Numbered from the stretch's first letter, positions 7,361-16,482 are shown. The stretch: DNA of 18,583 nucleotides from Flavobacterium psychrophilum (GCA_020720185.1 DYPB01000027.1:1-18583), one strand, 5' to 3'. The notes: generated by a model from the letters alone, not told the origin. Program-made: numbers and translations.

Positions 7361-7388
7361 AAAAAACCATTTTTTTTGATGGTTTTTT
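7361..7388. terminator. Intrinsic terminator of glnS
   Basis: AAAAAACCAT (7361-7370) pairs with ATGGTTTTTT (7379-7388) around an eight-base T-rich loop, and the right arm runs into T's. The A/T arms are symmetrical, so it could work in both directions, but its position 160 nt after glnS suits the plus strand. Confidence 0.75.
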
Positions 7389-7420
7389 TTATTGAATTTA
7401 GTTTTTCGATAATCTATATT

Positions 7421-7454
7421 AAACAAAAAGAGTTCTCTTTTCGGAGAACTCTTT
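7421..7454 (-). terminator. Intrinsic terminator of the gltX - helicase - SPFH run
   Basis: AAAGAGTTCTC (7427-7437) and GAGAACTCTTT (7444-7454) form an 11-bp stem with a six-base loop. On the minus strand it is followed by a T tract (TTTTTGTTT), about 20 nt after the SPFH stop codon. This is a strong, clear terminator. Confidence 0.85.
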
Positions 7455-7473
7455 CATACAAATATTCCAAAAC

Positions 7474-8466
7474 TTAAACTTTCGGGTTTCCATTTTCATC
7501 AACTGAAACATCAGATGCGTGCGTAGTATGATGACCTGATTTTTTTACTTTAATGTCTTTATTTTTTAATTTCATCATTTCGCCTACTTGGTTCGAGGCA
7601 GAAAAACTGGCAACCATATTATTCAACATATCACTTCCTGCTTGCGGAGAATTTGGTAACAAAATTAAATTAGAATTTGCATCGGCACCAATTGCTTGTA
7701 GCGTATCATAATGTTGAGTAACCACAATTAAGGCAGATGCTTCTTGAGAATTTATACCAACAGCATTCAAAGCATCAACACTTTCTACTAATCCACGGGC
7801 AATCTCACGGCGTTGGTCTGCAATACCTTGTCCTTGTAATCTTTTACTTTCTGCCTCGGCAGTAGCTTTTGCTACAATTCTAATTCTTTCAGCTTCGCCT
7901 TCAAACATTGCTGCAGTTTTTTCTCTATCGGCAGCATTGATACGGTTCATAGCGTTTTTTACCTGAATATCTGGGTCAATATCAGTAATCAAAGTATTGA
8001 TAATATCATATCCATAAGTAGTCATAGCTTCGTTCAATTCTCGTTTTACAGCAATGGCAATATCATCTTTTCTTTCAAAAACATCATCTAATTTTAACTT
8101 TGGAACTTCTGCCCGAACTACATCAAAAACATACGCAGTTATCTGATCGTGAGGATATTCCAACTTATAAAAAGCATCGTAAACATTGTCTTTGATGACC
8201 ATAAATTGAACGGAAACTTTTAGTTTTACAAATACATTATCGTGAGTTTTGGTTTCGATAATTACATCTAATTGTTGAATTCGTAAGTTTACTTTTCCTG
8301 CAATTCGATCAATAATTGGTAATTTTAGTTGTAAACCAGATTGTCTAATTCCGAGAAATTTACCAAATCGTTCAATAACTACGGCGTTTTGTTGTGTAAC
8401 TGTAAAAAAACTTGAGAAGAAAATAAATAGCCCGAGAACTATAAATGTGATTAAAATTGGATTCAT
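7474..8466 (-). CDS. SPFH/Band 7 domain protein (stomatin/QmcA-like)
   Basis: This is a 330-residue membrane-anchored SPFH protein. Residues 4-22 form one hydrophobic helix, followed by the SPFH domain (about 24-200) with the typical entry VTQQNAVVIERFGKF. A long Ala/Glu/Arg-rich helical stretch (about 175-235, AADREKTAAMFEGEAERIRI) corresponds to the family's coiled-coil oligomerisation region. The conserved tail segment SNLILLPNSP follows, and the C-terminus is charged and His-rich. Such proteins assemble into large rings or cages on the cytoplasmic membrane and often partner FtsH or NfeD-type proteases. No NfeD or protease gene lies beside it here, so its role cannot be refined. It is the last gene of the gltX - helicase run, 61 nt after the helicase, and ends at a strong terminator. 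Confidence 0.9.
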   Translation of the reverse strand: MNPILITFIVLGLFIFFSSFFTVTQQNAVVIERFGKFLGIRQSGLQLKLPIIDRIAGKVNLRIQQLDVIIETKTHDNVFVKLKVSVQFMVIKDNVYDAFYKLEYPHDQITAYVFDVVRAEVPKLKLDDVFERKDDIAIAVKRELNEAMTTYGYDIINTLITDIDPDIQVKNAMNRINAADREKTAAMFEGEAERIRIVAKATAEAESKRLQGQGIADQRREIARGLVESVDALNAVGINSQEASALIVVTQHYDTLQAIGADANSNLILLPNSPQAGSDMLNNMVASFSASNQVGEMMKLKNKDIKVKKSGHHTTHASDVSVDENGNPKV

Positions 8467-8527
8467 AATATTTTAAAAATTAATTAGTTATGTTAGTTAT
8501 ACGCAAGTTTTTTATAAAAGTTACAAA

Positions 8528-10798
8528 TTATTCCAAACTTGCTTTATACATTTTTAGTTCATCCCAAGAGAAATCATCACCATATTTTTCTTTTAATAAA
8601 CCAACAGAATCACCACTGAAACCTTCAAAAATTTCTGCCAATCCTTTAATTTTTTCTTCGGATAAAACATCAGAAATTGAAATACTTTTTGCTTCAATTA
8701 ATTTTACCAAGTGCCCTCCTATTGTTTGAGTAGTTAGTTTTCTGATAGTAGCAATTTCTTGTATAGTTTTTTGCTGTTTCCATAATTCATAGGTTTCTTC
8801 AACTGTCGATTTTTTATCACCTGAAACTGTTTTTTTCTTCTTGCTATATCGGTCAATATCTAAATCTTCTTCTTTTAATAAATCAATATTTACGGTTTTA
8901 AATTCCTCTTGAATTTTTGCTAACTTATTGATTTTGTAATATTTAATTTCGTCTGATGATAATTTTTCTTTTGATATATTTTCGTTTTTTACAACAGTTT
9001 CAATTAATAATTTAGCTTTCATTAATCGTAAAATTGCTTTAACTTGTAGATCTTCTAAATCAATTAATTCGTCATAAAATTGCTTTGCTTTTTTGGTGCG
9101 TTTTACTTCTTCTAATTTCCATAAAATTTCATAAACTAATTCATCCATTGGCTTTAAAAAATAATTAAATGCAGCTTGAATTCGGTCATTTATAAATTGT
9201 AAATCAACATTTTTTTCATTAAAAAGTTTATTAATTTGCAGTACAAATTTTCGAGCCGGTTCCATCAAGTTTTCCATTTTATTAAACTGATTTTCAGCCC
9301 ATTCTGAATGCTTTGTTTTTGTTGCTCCGTCCGATTTATCTTTATAACTGTAATAATGTGTTCGCCATTCTTGTGCTAAAATTGTCCATTCAAAACTGTT
9401 TTTTAAATAATTATGAATAAACTTTTTGGTTTCTGTTTCTAATGATTTTTCTAAAACTGTTTCCGATGCTTTATTATCAGCATAATTCATTACCGATTCA
9501 TCATTTTCAATACCGTTCATTTGCATTGGCGATAGCAAAACTAAACCTTCTAATGATCGCAATCTTGATAGTGCAACATAGGCTTGACCAGGCATAAAAA
9601 CCTGCGAAACATCTAAAGCTGCTTTATCAAAAGTTAAGCCTTGTGATTTATGAACTGTAATTGCCCAAGCTAATTTTATGGGATAATGTGTAAAAGTTCC
9701 TAAAATTTCGTCCTCAATTTCTTTAGTATTATCGTCAATTTTATATCGAATATTTTCCCATTCGTGTCTTTCAACCTCAATAGTTTTATTTTCATCGGCA
9801 AAATAAACTAATATTTCTTCTTTTGATAACGATTTGATAATGCCCATCTTACCATTAAAAAATCGTTTTTCTAATGAGGTATCATTTTTAATAAACATAA
9901 TTTGAGCACCAACTTTTAACTGTAAATTTGGATCAACAGGATAAATTTTTTCTGGAAAATCATCAACTATTGTTGGTTTATAAGTAAATAATTCACCTTC
10001 TAAATCCATTAATGATTGGGTATTTATATTGTCGGCTTTAGTATTGTGGGTGGTCAATGTTATATAACCTTTGTTTGCTTTTAAATCGAAATTTGGTTTT
10101 ACAAATTCGTTCAAAATTGTCATATCCTGAACTGTAATTCGATTATTTCTTAAATTATTTAAAACCGAAATAAATCTCTCGTCGCTTTGTCTAAAAATTT
10201 TTGATAACTCTATATAAAGTGGCGGATTTAATTGTATGTAATGGGAATGAAAAAAGAATTTTCCTGAATAATAGTTTCGTAAAGTTTGCCATTCATTGTC
10301 TTTAATTACGGGTGGTAATTGCAATAAATCGCCAATAAAAAGTGCCTGAACTCCACCAAATGGTTGATTTTTTTTACGAACCGATTGTAATACACAATCA
10401 ATAGCATCTAATAAATCAGGTCTTAACATGGATACTTCATCAATAATCAAAAGTTCCATATTTTTGATTACGGTTTTCTTTAAACCACTCATTTTGAAAT
10501 TTCTACGAAGAGTAGCTTTGGTTTCAAATTTACTATATTGATCAAAATGAGGTGATGAATTTTCTGGTATAAAACCACCAAATGGCAACTGAAACATGGA
10601 ATGAATAGTTACACCGCCAGCATTTAGTGCTGCAATTCCAGTTGGGGCAACTACTACGCAGTTTTTGTGAGTAGTTTGAATAATTTCTCGTAAAAGTGTT
10701 GTTTTTCCTGTGCCAGCCTTTCCTGTTAAAAATACGGATTGCTCGGTTTGATTAATAAATTGAAGTACATATTGAGCTTCGGCTGATATTTGTTGCAT
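8528..10798 (-). CDS. PIF1-like superfamily 1 DNA helicase with C-terminal helix-turn-helix
   Basis: This 756-residue protein is an SF1 helicase of the PIF1/RecD-like type common in Bacteroidota. Walker A is GKAGTGKT (26-33); Walker B is IIDEVSM (118-124); motif III is GDLLQLPPV; motif V is ITVHKSQGLTF; motif VI is VALSRLRSLEGLVLL. The region after about 450 is long, charged and helical. It ends in a helix-turn-helix-like domain (about 665-705, YELWKQQKTIQEIATIRKLT) of the type appended to some helicases, probably for nucleic-acid binding. The expected activity is ATP-driven DNA unwinding in replication or repair, for example at G-quadruplexes or R-loops, but this is known for other PIF1 proteins and not shown here. 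It starts 19 nt after the gltX stop and is probably co-transcribed with gltX. Confidence 0.9.
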   Translation of the reverse strand: MQQISAEAQYVLQFINQTEQSVFLTGKAGTGKTTLLREIIQTTHKNCVVVAPTGIAALNAGGVTIHSMFQLPFGGFIPENSSPHFDQYSKFETKATLRRNFKMSGLKKTVIKNMELLIIDEVSMLRPDLLDAIDCVLQSVRKKNQPFGGVQALFIGDLLQLPPVIKDNEWQTLRNYYSGKFFFHSHYIQLNPPLYIELSKIFRQSDERFISVLNNLRNNRITVQDMTILNEFVKPNFDLKANKGYITLTTHNTKADNINTQSLMDLEGELFTYKPTIVDDFPEKIYPVDPNLQLKVGAQIMFIKNDTSLEKRFFNGKMGIIKSLSKEEILVYFADENKTIEVERHEWENIRYKIDDNTKEIEDEILGTFTHYPIKLAWAITVHKSQGLTFDKAALDVSQVFMPGQAYVALSRLRSLEGLVLLSPMQMNGIENDESVMNYADNKASETVLEKSLETETKKFIHNYLKNSFEWTILAQEWRTHYYSYKDKSDGATKTKHSEWAENQFNKMENLMEPARKFVLQINKLFNEKNVDLQFINDRIQAAFNYFLKPMDELVYEILWKLEEVKRTKKAKQFYDELIDLEDLQVKAILRLMKAKLLIETVVKNENISKEKLSSDEIKYYKINKLAKIQEEFKTVNIDLLKEEDLDIDRYSKKKKTVSGDKKSTVEETYELWKQQKTIQEIATIRKLTTQTIGGHLVKLIEAKSISISDVLSEEKIKGLAEIFEGFSGDSVGLLKEKYGDDFSWDELKMYKASLE

Positions 10799-10817
10799 AT
10801 AATATGGATTTTAAATC

Positions 10818-12323
10818 CTATAATTTTAGGATAGCTTTTTCTATTCTTTTAACGGTTTCTTCTTTTCCTATAAGTTCAACAATATCAAATAAATGTGCTC
10901 CTTTTAATGCTCCAACTAAACTTAATCTAAATGGTTGCATAATTTTTCCCATTCCAATTTCGTTTTCACTCACCCAATTTTTAATAGTGTTTTCAATATT
11001 TATTGATGTAAAATCTTCAATATTTTGTAAAACAAAAATCAATTCTTGCATTAAAGCTGGAGTTTCTTCTTTCCAATTTTTGCTTGCTTTTTCATCGTAG
11101 TTTGTTGGAGTTTGGAAAAAATAATCACTCAATTCCCAAAATCCTGAAATAAAATTGGCTCGTTCTTTAATTAATGAAACTATTTTAATTAATTTTTCAT
11201 TTGATATTGAAATGTTTTTCTCATTTAATATCGGCATGTACATTTCAGCCAATTTTTTGTCATCTTCTTTTATCAAATATTGATGGTTGAACCACTTGTT
11301 TTTTTCGGGATCAAACTTGGCTCCTGCCTTATGAATCCTGGACAAATCGAATTTTTCTATCAATTCTTCCAATGAAAAAATTTCTTGTTCCGTGCCATCG
11401 TTCCATCCTAATAATGCCAAGAAATTAATCACTGCTTCTGGGAAATACCCTACCTCTTTATAGCCTTTTGTAATACCTTCTCCTGTGTTCCATTGTAACG
11501 GAAAAACTGGAAAACCTAATTTATCACCATCTCGTTTGGATAATTTTCCGTTACCAACAGGTTTCATAATCAACGGTAAATGAGCAAATTCTGGTGCTTC
11601 CCAACCAAAGGATCGGTATAATAAAACATGTAATGGCATACTTGGCAACCATTCTTCACCACGAATTACATGGCTGGTTTCCATCAAATGATCGTCAACA
11701 ATATTGGCCAAATGATAAGTAGGCATTCCGTCAGATTTGAATAAAACTTTATCGTCTAATAAATTAGTATCAAATTTTATATCACCACGAATAATGTCGT
11801 ATAAGGCTAAAATTTCATTAACAGGAGTTTTAAAACGAATTACAAAATCTTCACCAGATGCAATTCTTCTGTCGGTTTCTTCTTTTGAAATTACTAACGA
11901 AGTATCTAATTTTTCTCGATTATGATGGTTATAAATAAATGTTTTTCCCTGTTCTTCATCTTGTTTTCTATGTAATTCTAAAGCTTCTGCGGTGTCAAAA
12001 GCATAATAAGCATTACCAGAATTTATTAATAAATCTGCATATTGTTTGTACAGATTTTTTCTTTCAGATTGTCGATAAGGACCAAATTTTTCATTTTTTC
12101 CAATTGTTTCATCTGGAGAAATTCCTAACCATTCTAAAGATTCTAAAATATATTGTTCTGCTCCTTCTACAAAACGATTTTGGTCGGTATCTTCTATCCG
12201 AAGAAAGAAAACACCACCGTGTTTTTTTGCAAATAAATAATTGAATAGTGCGGTTCTAACTCCGCCAATATGCAGTGCTCCTGTTGGGCTTGGTGCAAAT
12301 CTTACCCTTACTTTTTTAAACAT
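10818..12323 (-). CDS. gltX: Glutamyl-tRNA synthetase
   Basis: GluRS attaches glutamate to tRNA-Glu; Glu-tRNA also feeds haem synthesis where the C5 route is present. The 501-residue class Ic enzyme shows the HIGH-type motif in FAPSPTGALHIGG (HIGG at 18-21), the ATP-site KLSKR (260-264) in place of KMSKS, the signature LRIEDTDQNR (41-50), and the conserved VIRGEEWLPS block. The C-terminal helical anticodon-binding part is complete and ends normally. The ATG at 12323 follows a -7 box by about 20 nt. It leads the minus-strand run with the helicase and SPFH genes. Because a GlnRS is encoded at 5512-7197, this enzyme is likely discriminating, charging only tRNA-Glu; that is an inference. Confidence 0.97.
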   Translation of the reverse strand: MFKKVRVRFAPSPTGALHIGGVRTALFNYLFAKKHGGVFFLRIEDTDQNRFVEGAEQYILESLEWLGISPDETIGKNEKFGPYRQSERKNLYKQYADLLINSGNAYYAFDTAEALELHRKQDEEQGKTFIYNHHNREKLDTSLVISKEETDRRIASGEDFVIRFKTPVNEILALYDIIRGDIKFDTNLLDDKVLFKSDGMPTYHLANIVDDHLMETSHVIRGEEWLPSMPLHVLLYRSFGWEAPEFAHLPLIMKPVGNGKLSKRDGDKLGFPVFPLQWNTGEGITKGYKEVGYFPEAVINFLALLGWNDGTEQEIFSLEELIEKFDLSRIHKAGAKFDPEKNKWFNHQYLIKEDDKKLAEMYMPILNEKNISISNEKLIKIVSLIKERANFISGFWELSDYFFQTPTNYDEKASKNWKEETPALMQELIFVLQNIEDFTSINIENTIKNWVSENEIGMGKIMQPFRLSLVGALKGAHLFDIVELIGKEETVKRIEKAILKL

Positions 12324-12343
12324 TTTTTTTGATTTTTATGTGG

Positions 12344-12351
12344 CAAATATA
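12344..12351 (-). promoter_or_regulatory. Probable gltX -7 promoter box
   Basis: On the minus strand this reads TATATTTG, matching TAnnTTTG, and it ends 20 nt before the gltX ATG. A good TTG -33 element is not visible. It lies back-to-back with the DUF4175 promoter about 40 nt away. Confidence 0.55.
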
Positions 12352-12391
12352 CGATTTGAAAATTTATTTATTTTAACTTTTATCAATCATA

Positions 12392-12399
12392 TATATTTG
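12392..12399 (+). promoter_or_regulatory. Probable -7 promoter box for the DUF4175 - ybeY pair
   Basis: TATATTTG matches TAnnTTTG and lies 35 nt upstream of the TTG start at 12435. It is divergent from the gltX box at 12344-12351; the upstream elements of the two promoters must overlap. Confidence 0.5.
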
Positions 12400-12434
12400 T
12401 ACCTTTATCGGTTATAAATTATCAGTTTTTTATT

Positions 12435-15400
12435 TTGGAAAAATCAAATCAAATATTTAATAAATTAGAAATTTTTATTAAGAAATTTTATACAAATGAG
12501 CTTATCAGAGGAGTAATTTTCTTTGTTGGTTTTGGTTTATGTTATTCTTTAGTTACTATTTTTATTGAATATTTTCTATGGTTGCAACCAATTGGAAGAA
12601 CAATTCTGTTTTATTCGTTTATAATTGTCGAAATGTTTTTATTGATTCGATATATTATTTTTCCATTATCAAAATTATTTAAACTTCAAAAAGGAATTGA
12701 TTATAAGCAAGCTTCAGAAATAATTGGTAATCATTTTACCGAAGTTTCTGATAAATTAACCAATTTTTTGCAGTTATCAGCTAATAATAGCCCTTATGAT
12801 AAATCTGAATTATTACTTGCTTCTATCGAACAAAAAGCCAATTCATTGCAACCAATTCCGTTTGGCAATGCTATAAATTTTAATAAAAACAAGAAGTTTT
12901 TACCGTTAGCAATTATTCCACTTTTATTCTTCCTTTTCTTTTATTTCTCAGGAAATTCTAATGTTTTAACCTCAAGTTTAAATAGAGTTACTCATTATAA
13001 AAAGCAATTCCTCCCTCCTGCTCCATTTCAATTTGTAATTTTGAATAAAAATTTACAAACACAACAGAATAAAGATTTTCTCTTAAAAGTTAAATCTATT
13101 GGAACGATTACTCCAGATAATGCATCGATTTTTATTGACAATACAACTTATTATATGGTTAAAACGGCTGTTGGCGAATTTGAATATAAAATAGAAAAAC
13201 CCACCACCAATCTTTTATTTCATTTTGAATCTGGTGAGGTTCATTCTACTGAATATTTGTTAAAAGTTGTTCCAGTTCCTTCTATTTTAAATTTTGAAAT
13301 GCTTTTAAATTATCCAGCATATTTGAATAAAAAACCTGAATTAGTTAAAGGAACCGGAAACGCAATTCTTCCTGAAGGCACAAAAGTTTCTTGGCTTATG
13401 AGTACGCAAGCTACACAGTCCGTACAATGGCTTTCTGCTACTGAAAAACAATTCTTTTTTAATAATGACAATTCTTTTACATTTTTGAAAAATATTTTTG
13501 AAAATACAGAATATGAAATTATTACTTCTAACATTAACATTAGAAATTACGAAAAATTAGCCTATCAAATATCAGTAATTAAAGATCAATTTCCTACAAT
13601 TTCTGTTAGTAAAGTGCCAGATAGCCTAAAAGTTGATAAAAATTTTGTTTTAGGTCAAATTACGGATGATTATAGTTTGTTTAAACTGCAAGTAGTTTAT
13701 TATGAGACAGATAAGATTGAAACAACCAAACGAGGAACTATTAAAGTTAAAAAAGATGTTTTTGATCAGTTTGTTTTTGCGTTTCCCTCAAATTTGCCAG
13801 TTCGAGAAGGTGTTTCTTACGATTATTATTTTGAAGTTTTTGATAACGATGCCATTCATAATCACAAATCAACAAAATCTTCAATTTTCACTAATCGAAT
13901 TGACACTGAAGAAGAGAAGCAAGACCAACAATTAGACCAACAAAATGAAAACATTAATGGTTTGTCAAAATCTTTAAAATCTCAAAACAAACAACTATCT
14001 GAATTAGAAAAATTACAAAAATCTAATAAAGAAAAAGATAATTTAGAATTTAAAGACCAACAAAAAATTAATGATTTTATTAAAAAACAAAATCAGCAAG
14101 ATGCTTTAATGAAAGAATTTGCAGATAAAATTAAAGACAATCTTAATAAATTTAATCAAGAAAAAAAGGATGAATTTAAAAACGATTTGCAAAAAAAATT
14201 AGAAAAAATAGATAACGAATTAGAAAAGAATAAAAAATTGTTAGATGAATTAAAAGACTTAAATAATAAAATAAAGCAAGAAGAACTAACCGAAAAAATG
14301 GATAAGTTTAAACAAAATGCAAGAAATCAAACAAAGTCTTTAGAACAGTTAGTAGAACTGACCAAAAAATATTATGTTCAAAAAAAAGCCGAACAAATTA
14401 AAGATAAATTAGACAAATTATCTAAGAAAGAAGAAGATTTATCAAATAATGATAAAGAAAACTCCGCTGAAAAGCAAGAGGAAATTAACACCACTTTTGA
14501 TAAAATTCAAGACGAATTAAAAGAATTAGACAAAGAAAATAAAGAGTTAAAAAAACCATTAGACATTCCACAAGATGCTGCACAAGAAAAATCTATTGAC
14601 GAAGATTTGAAAAAAGCATCGGATGAATTACAGAAAAACAAGAAAGAATCTGCCAGGCCAAAACAAAAATCTGCTTCTAAAAAAATGAAGCAAATGTCGC
14701 AAATAATGGAGCAATCTATGCAAAGCAGTGAGATGGAACAGTTAGAAGAAGATACAGAAATGTTACGGCAGGTACTTGATAATTTATTGGCATTTTCTTT
14801 TTCGCAGGAAGATTTAGCAAAGCAATTTAGTAATATAAAAAAAGGCTCACCATCTTTTAGTAAAAATTTAAAAAACCAACAAAATCTAAAGCAGCAATTT
14901 ACTCATGTTGATGACAGTTTGTTTGCTCTTTCTTTGCGAAACCCAAAATTTGGCGATAATATTATTAAACAAGTTGGCGATGTCCATTACAATTTAGATA
15001 AATCATTAGAAAATTTAGCAGATGCACAAATTCCAAAAGGAGTTTCTCATCAACAATACACTACTACTTCAGCGAATAAACTTGCTGATTTTCTATCTGA
15101 TTTACTTAATAATATGCAACAATCAATGTCTGGAATAGGAGCAGGAAAACCAAAACCAGGACAAGGAGATGGTATGCAATTACCAGATATTATAAAAAAA
15201 CAAGGAGAATTAGGAGAAAAAGCCAAAAAAGGAAAAGGAAAAAAACCAGGCGATGAGGAAAATCCTGGACAAGGAGAAAAATCAGGCAGCAAAGGTGGTG
15301 AAGGAAAGTCGGGCAAAGAGGGCAAATTAGGACAAGGAAGTGGTTCTGGTCAAGGAGGAAAAGACGGAGAAAATGGAGAAGACGGAGAAGGAAACGCCAA

Positions 15401-15800
15401 GCAGATTATGGAAATTTACAAAGAGCAACAGCAACTTCGAGAGCAATTGCAAAACGAATTAAACAAACGAGGTATAGGAGGAGTAGGTCAAAACGCTATT
15501 GATCAAATGAAAGATATTGAAAAACAGCTACTCAATAAAGGTTTTAAAAATGAAGTTCTGCAGAAAATTTTAAATGTAAAGCAAGAATTATTAAAACTTA
15601 ACAATGCCATTCAAGAGCAAGGTCAAGATGAAAAAAGACAATCCGAGAATAATAAAAAAGAGTTTAACAATACTGCTACTCCCTTATCTAAAACAATGCA
15701 AGATTATTTAAAAAGCATTGAAATTTTAAATAGACAAAGCTTACCTTTGCGGTCGAATTTTAATCAAAAAGTTCAAAAATATTTTAAAAAGCATGATTGA
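12435..15800 (+). CDS. DUF4175 family membrane protein
   Basis: This is a 1121-residue protein of the large DUF4175-type family found in Bacteroidota; function unknown. Three hydrophobic segments sit at the N-terminus (about 26-48, 55-78, 155-172). They are followed by an extracytoplasmic-looking beta-rich region (about 175-485). A very long Lys/Glu/Gln-rich coiled coil follows (about 490-775), then a helical segment, a low-complexity Gly/Lys-rich linker (about 900-990) and a final helical region. No catalytic motif is evident. The start is TTG: there is no in-frame ATG upstream before the promoter, and MEKSNQIFNK leads straight into the first helix. Its last 8 nt overlap ybeY, indicating translational coupling. 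Length and layout suggest a structural or envelope-associated role, but that is a guess. Confidence 0.85.
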   Translation: MEKSNQIFNKLEIFIKKFYTNELIRGVIFFVGFGLCYSLVTIFIEYFLWLQPIGRTILFYSFIIVEMFLLIRYIIFPLSKLFKLQKGIDYKQASEIIGNHFTEVSDKLTNFLQLSANNSPYDKSELLLASIEQKANSLQPIPFGNAINFNKNKKFLPLAIIPLLFFLFFYFSGNSNVLTSSLNRVTHYKKQFLPPAPFQFVILNKNLQTQQNKDFLLKVKSIGTITPDNASIFIDNTTYYMVKTAVGEFEYKIEKPTTNLLFHFESGEVHSTEYLLKVVPVPSILNFEMLLNYPAYLNKKPELVKGTGNAILPEGTKVSWLMSTQATQSVQWLSATEKQFFFNNDNSFTFLKNIFENTEYEIITSNINIRNYEKLAYQISVIKDQFPTISVSKVPDSLKVDKNFVLGQITDDYSLFKLQVVYYETDKIETTKRGTIKVKKDVFDQFVFAFPSNLPVREGVSYDYYFEVFDNDAIHNHKSTKSSIFTNRIDTEEEKQDQQLDQQNENINGLSKSLKSQNKQLSELEKLQKSNKEKDNLEFKDQQKINDFIKKQNQQDALMKEFADKIKDNLNKFNQEKKDEFKNDLQKKLEKIDNELEKNKKLLDELKDLNNKIKQEELTEKMDKFKQNARNQTKSLEQLVELTKKYYVQKKAEQIKDKLDKLSKKEEDLSNNDKENSAEKQEEINTTFDKIQDELKELDKENKELKKPLDIPQDAAQEKSIDEDLKKASDELQKNKKESARPKQKSASKKMKQMSQIMEQSMQSSEMEQLEEDTEMLRQVLDNLLAFSFSQEDLAKQFSNIKKGSPSFSKNLKNQQNLKQQFTHVDDSLFALSLRNPKFGDNIIKQVGDVHYNLDKSLENLADAQIPKGVSHQQYTTTSANKLADFLSDLLNNMQQSMSGIGAGKPKPGQGDGMQLPDIIKKQGELGEKAKKGKGKKPGDEENPGQGEKSGSKGGEGKSGKEGKLGQGSGSGQGGKDGENGEDGEGNAKQIMEIYKEQQQLREQLQNELNKRGIGGVGQNAIDQMKDIEKQLLNKGFKNEVLQKILNVKQELLKLNNAIQEQGQDEKRQSENNKKEFNNTATPLSKTMQDYLKSIEILNRQSLPLRSNFNQKVQKYFKKHD

Positions 15801-16218
15801 TTTTAACTACGAAACTGACTTTGAATTACTTAACGAAACTCAATTTTCTAACTGGATTTCTGCAGTAATAAAATCCGAAAATAAAACTGAAGGCGAAATC
15901 AATTACATATTTTGCGACGACAATTACTTGATTGAAATCAACCAACAATATCTTAATCACGATACGCTGACCGATATTATCAGTTTTGATTATTCCGTTG
16001 GTAACGAATTGAATGGTGATATTTTTATTTCTATCGAACGAGTTTTAGACAATTCAAATGACTTTAATACCGCTTTCGACGACGAACTAAAACGAGTGAT
16101 GGCACACGGCATCCTGCACTATTGTGGCTACAAAGACAAAAATGAAACAGACGAGAAATTAATGAGAAGTAAAGAAGACGAGAAATTGCAACTGTTCCAC
16201 GGGGAACAAATTATTTAA
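15793..16218 (+). CDS. ybeY: Endoribonuclease YbeY (rRNA maturation factor)
   Basis: YbeY is a metal-dependent endoribonuclease needed for 16S rRNA 3'-end maturation and ribosome quality control. The 141-residue length is typical. The conserved core is LTDIISFDY followed by the metal site in MAHGILHYCGYKDK. The first two ligands, His105 and His109, are present, but the position of the third histidine of the usual HGxLHxxGYDH motif is Asp115. The gene overlaps the DUF4175 stop by 8 nt (ATGATTGA), so it is translationally coupled to it. A parS-like near-palindrome lies inside its last codons (16193-16208). It ends at TAA, with a 523-nt spacer before mnmG and no strong terminator visible. Confidence 0.93.
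   Translation: MIDFNYETDFELLNETQFSNWISAVIKSENKTEGEINYIFCDDNYLIEINQQYLNHDTLTDIISFDYSVGNELNGDIFISIERVLDNSNDFNTAFDDELKRVMAHGILHYCGYKDKNETDEKLMRSKEDEKLQLFHGEQII
16193..16208. promoter_or_regulatory. parS-like site 1 (inside ybeY 3' end)
   Basis: TGTTCCACGGGGAACA differs at one base (position 10) from the perfect palindrome TGTTCCACGTGGAACA, a variant of the ParB-binding parS consensus. It overlaps the ybeY codons for FHGEQ. It is part of a group of three sites within 477 bp. ParB binding is inferred only. Confidence 0.5.
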
Positions 16219-16265
16219 AAATTTTAATTTAAGAATTGGGATTTTTTAGTTCGTGATTTCAGAGA

Positions 16266-16281
16266 TGTTCCACGAGGAACA
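16266..16281. promoter_or_regulatory. parS-like site 2
   Basis: TGTTCCACGAGGAACA differs from the perfect 16-bp palindrome at position 10 only. It is the exact reverse complement of site 3 at 16654-16669, 388 bp away. Confidence 0.6.
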
Positions 16282-16482
16282 TGTAAATAGAAATAATTTA
16301 TATCTTGATGTTGTTATGGTTGTAAATAACATATTGATTAATTTGATTTTAACTTAAAACCATTTGTGATTTTAAACAATGAATATTTTACAGAATTATT
16401 GATGTATAATTAATGAGATAGATGGTGATTTGGAAAATTCGGCTAAAATTTTTATTAAAATTGAAATACTAATAATTATTTC

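Larger units (their letters stand above)
7198..7473. other. Intergenic region between convergent glnS and SPFH genes
   Basis: No credible ORF is present. The spacer contains an inverted repeat (7284-7326) and two terminator hairpins, one for each converging gene. Confidence 0.7.

Noticed and set aside
8490..8729. Plus-strand 79-codon ORF overlapping the helicase 3' end
   Set aside because: It is antisense to the helicase C-terminus, with no promoter or family features.
15050..15325. Minus-strand 91-codon Pro/Ser-rich ORF
   Set aside because: It lies opposite the Gly/Lys-rich low-complexity part of the DUF4175 gene and its composition is just the complement of that repeat-like coding sequence.
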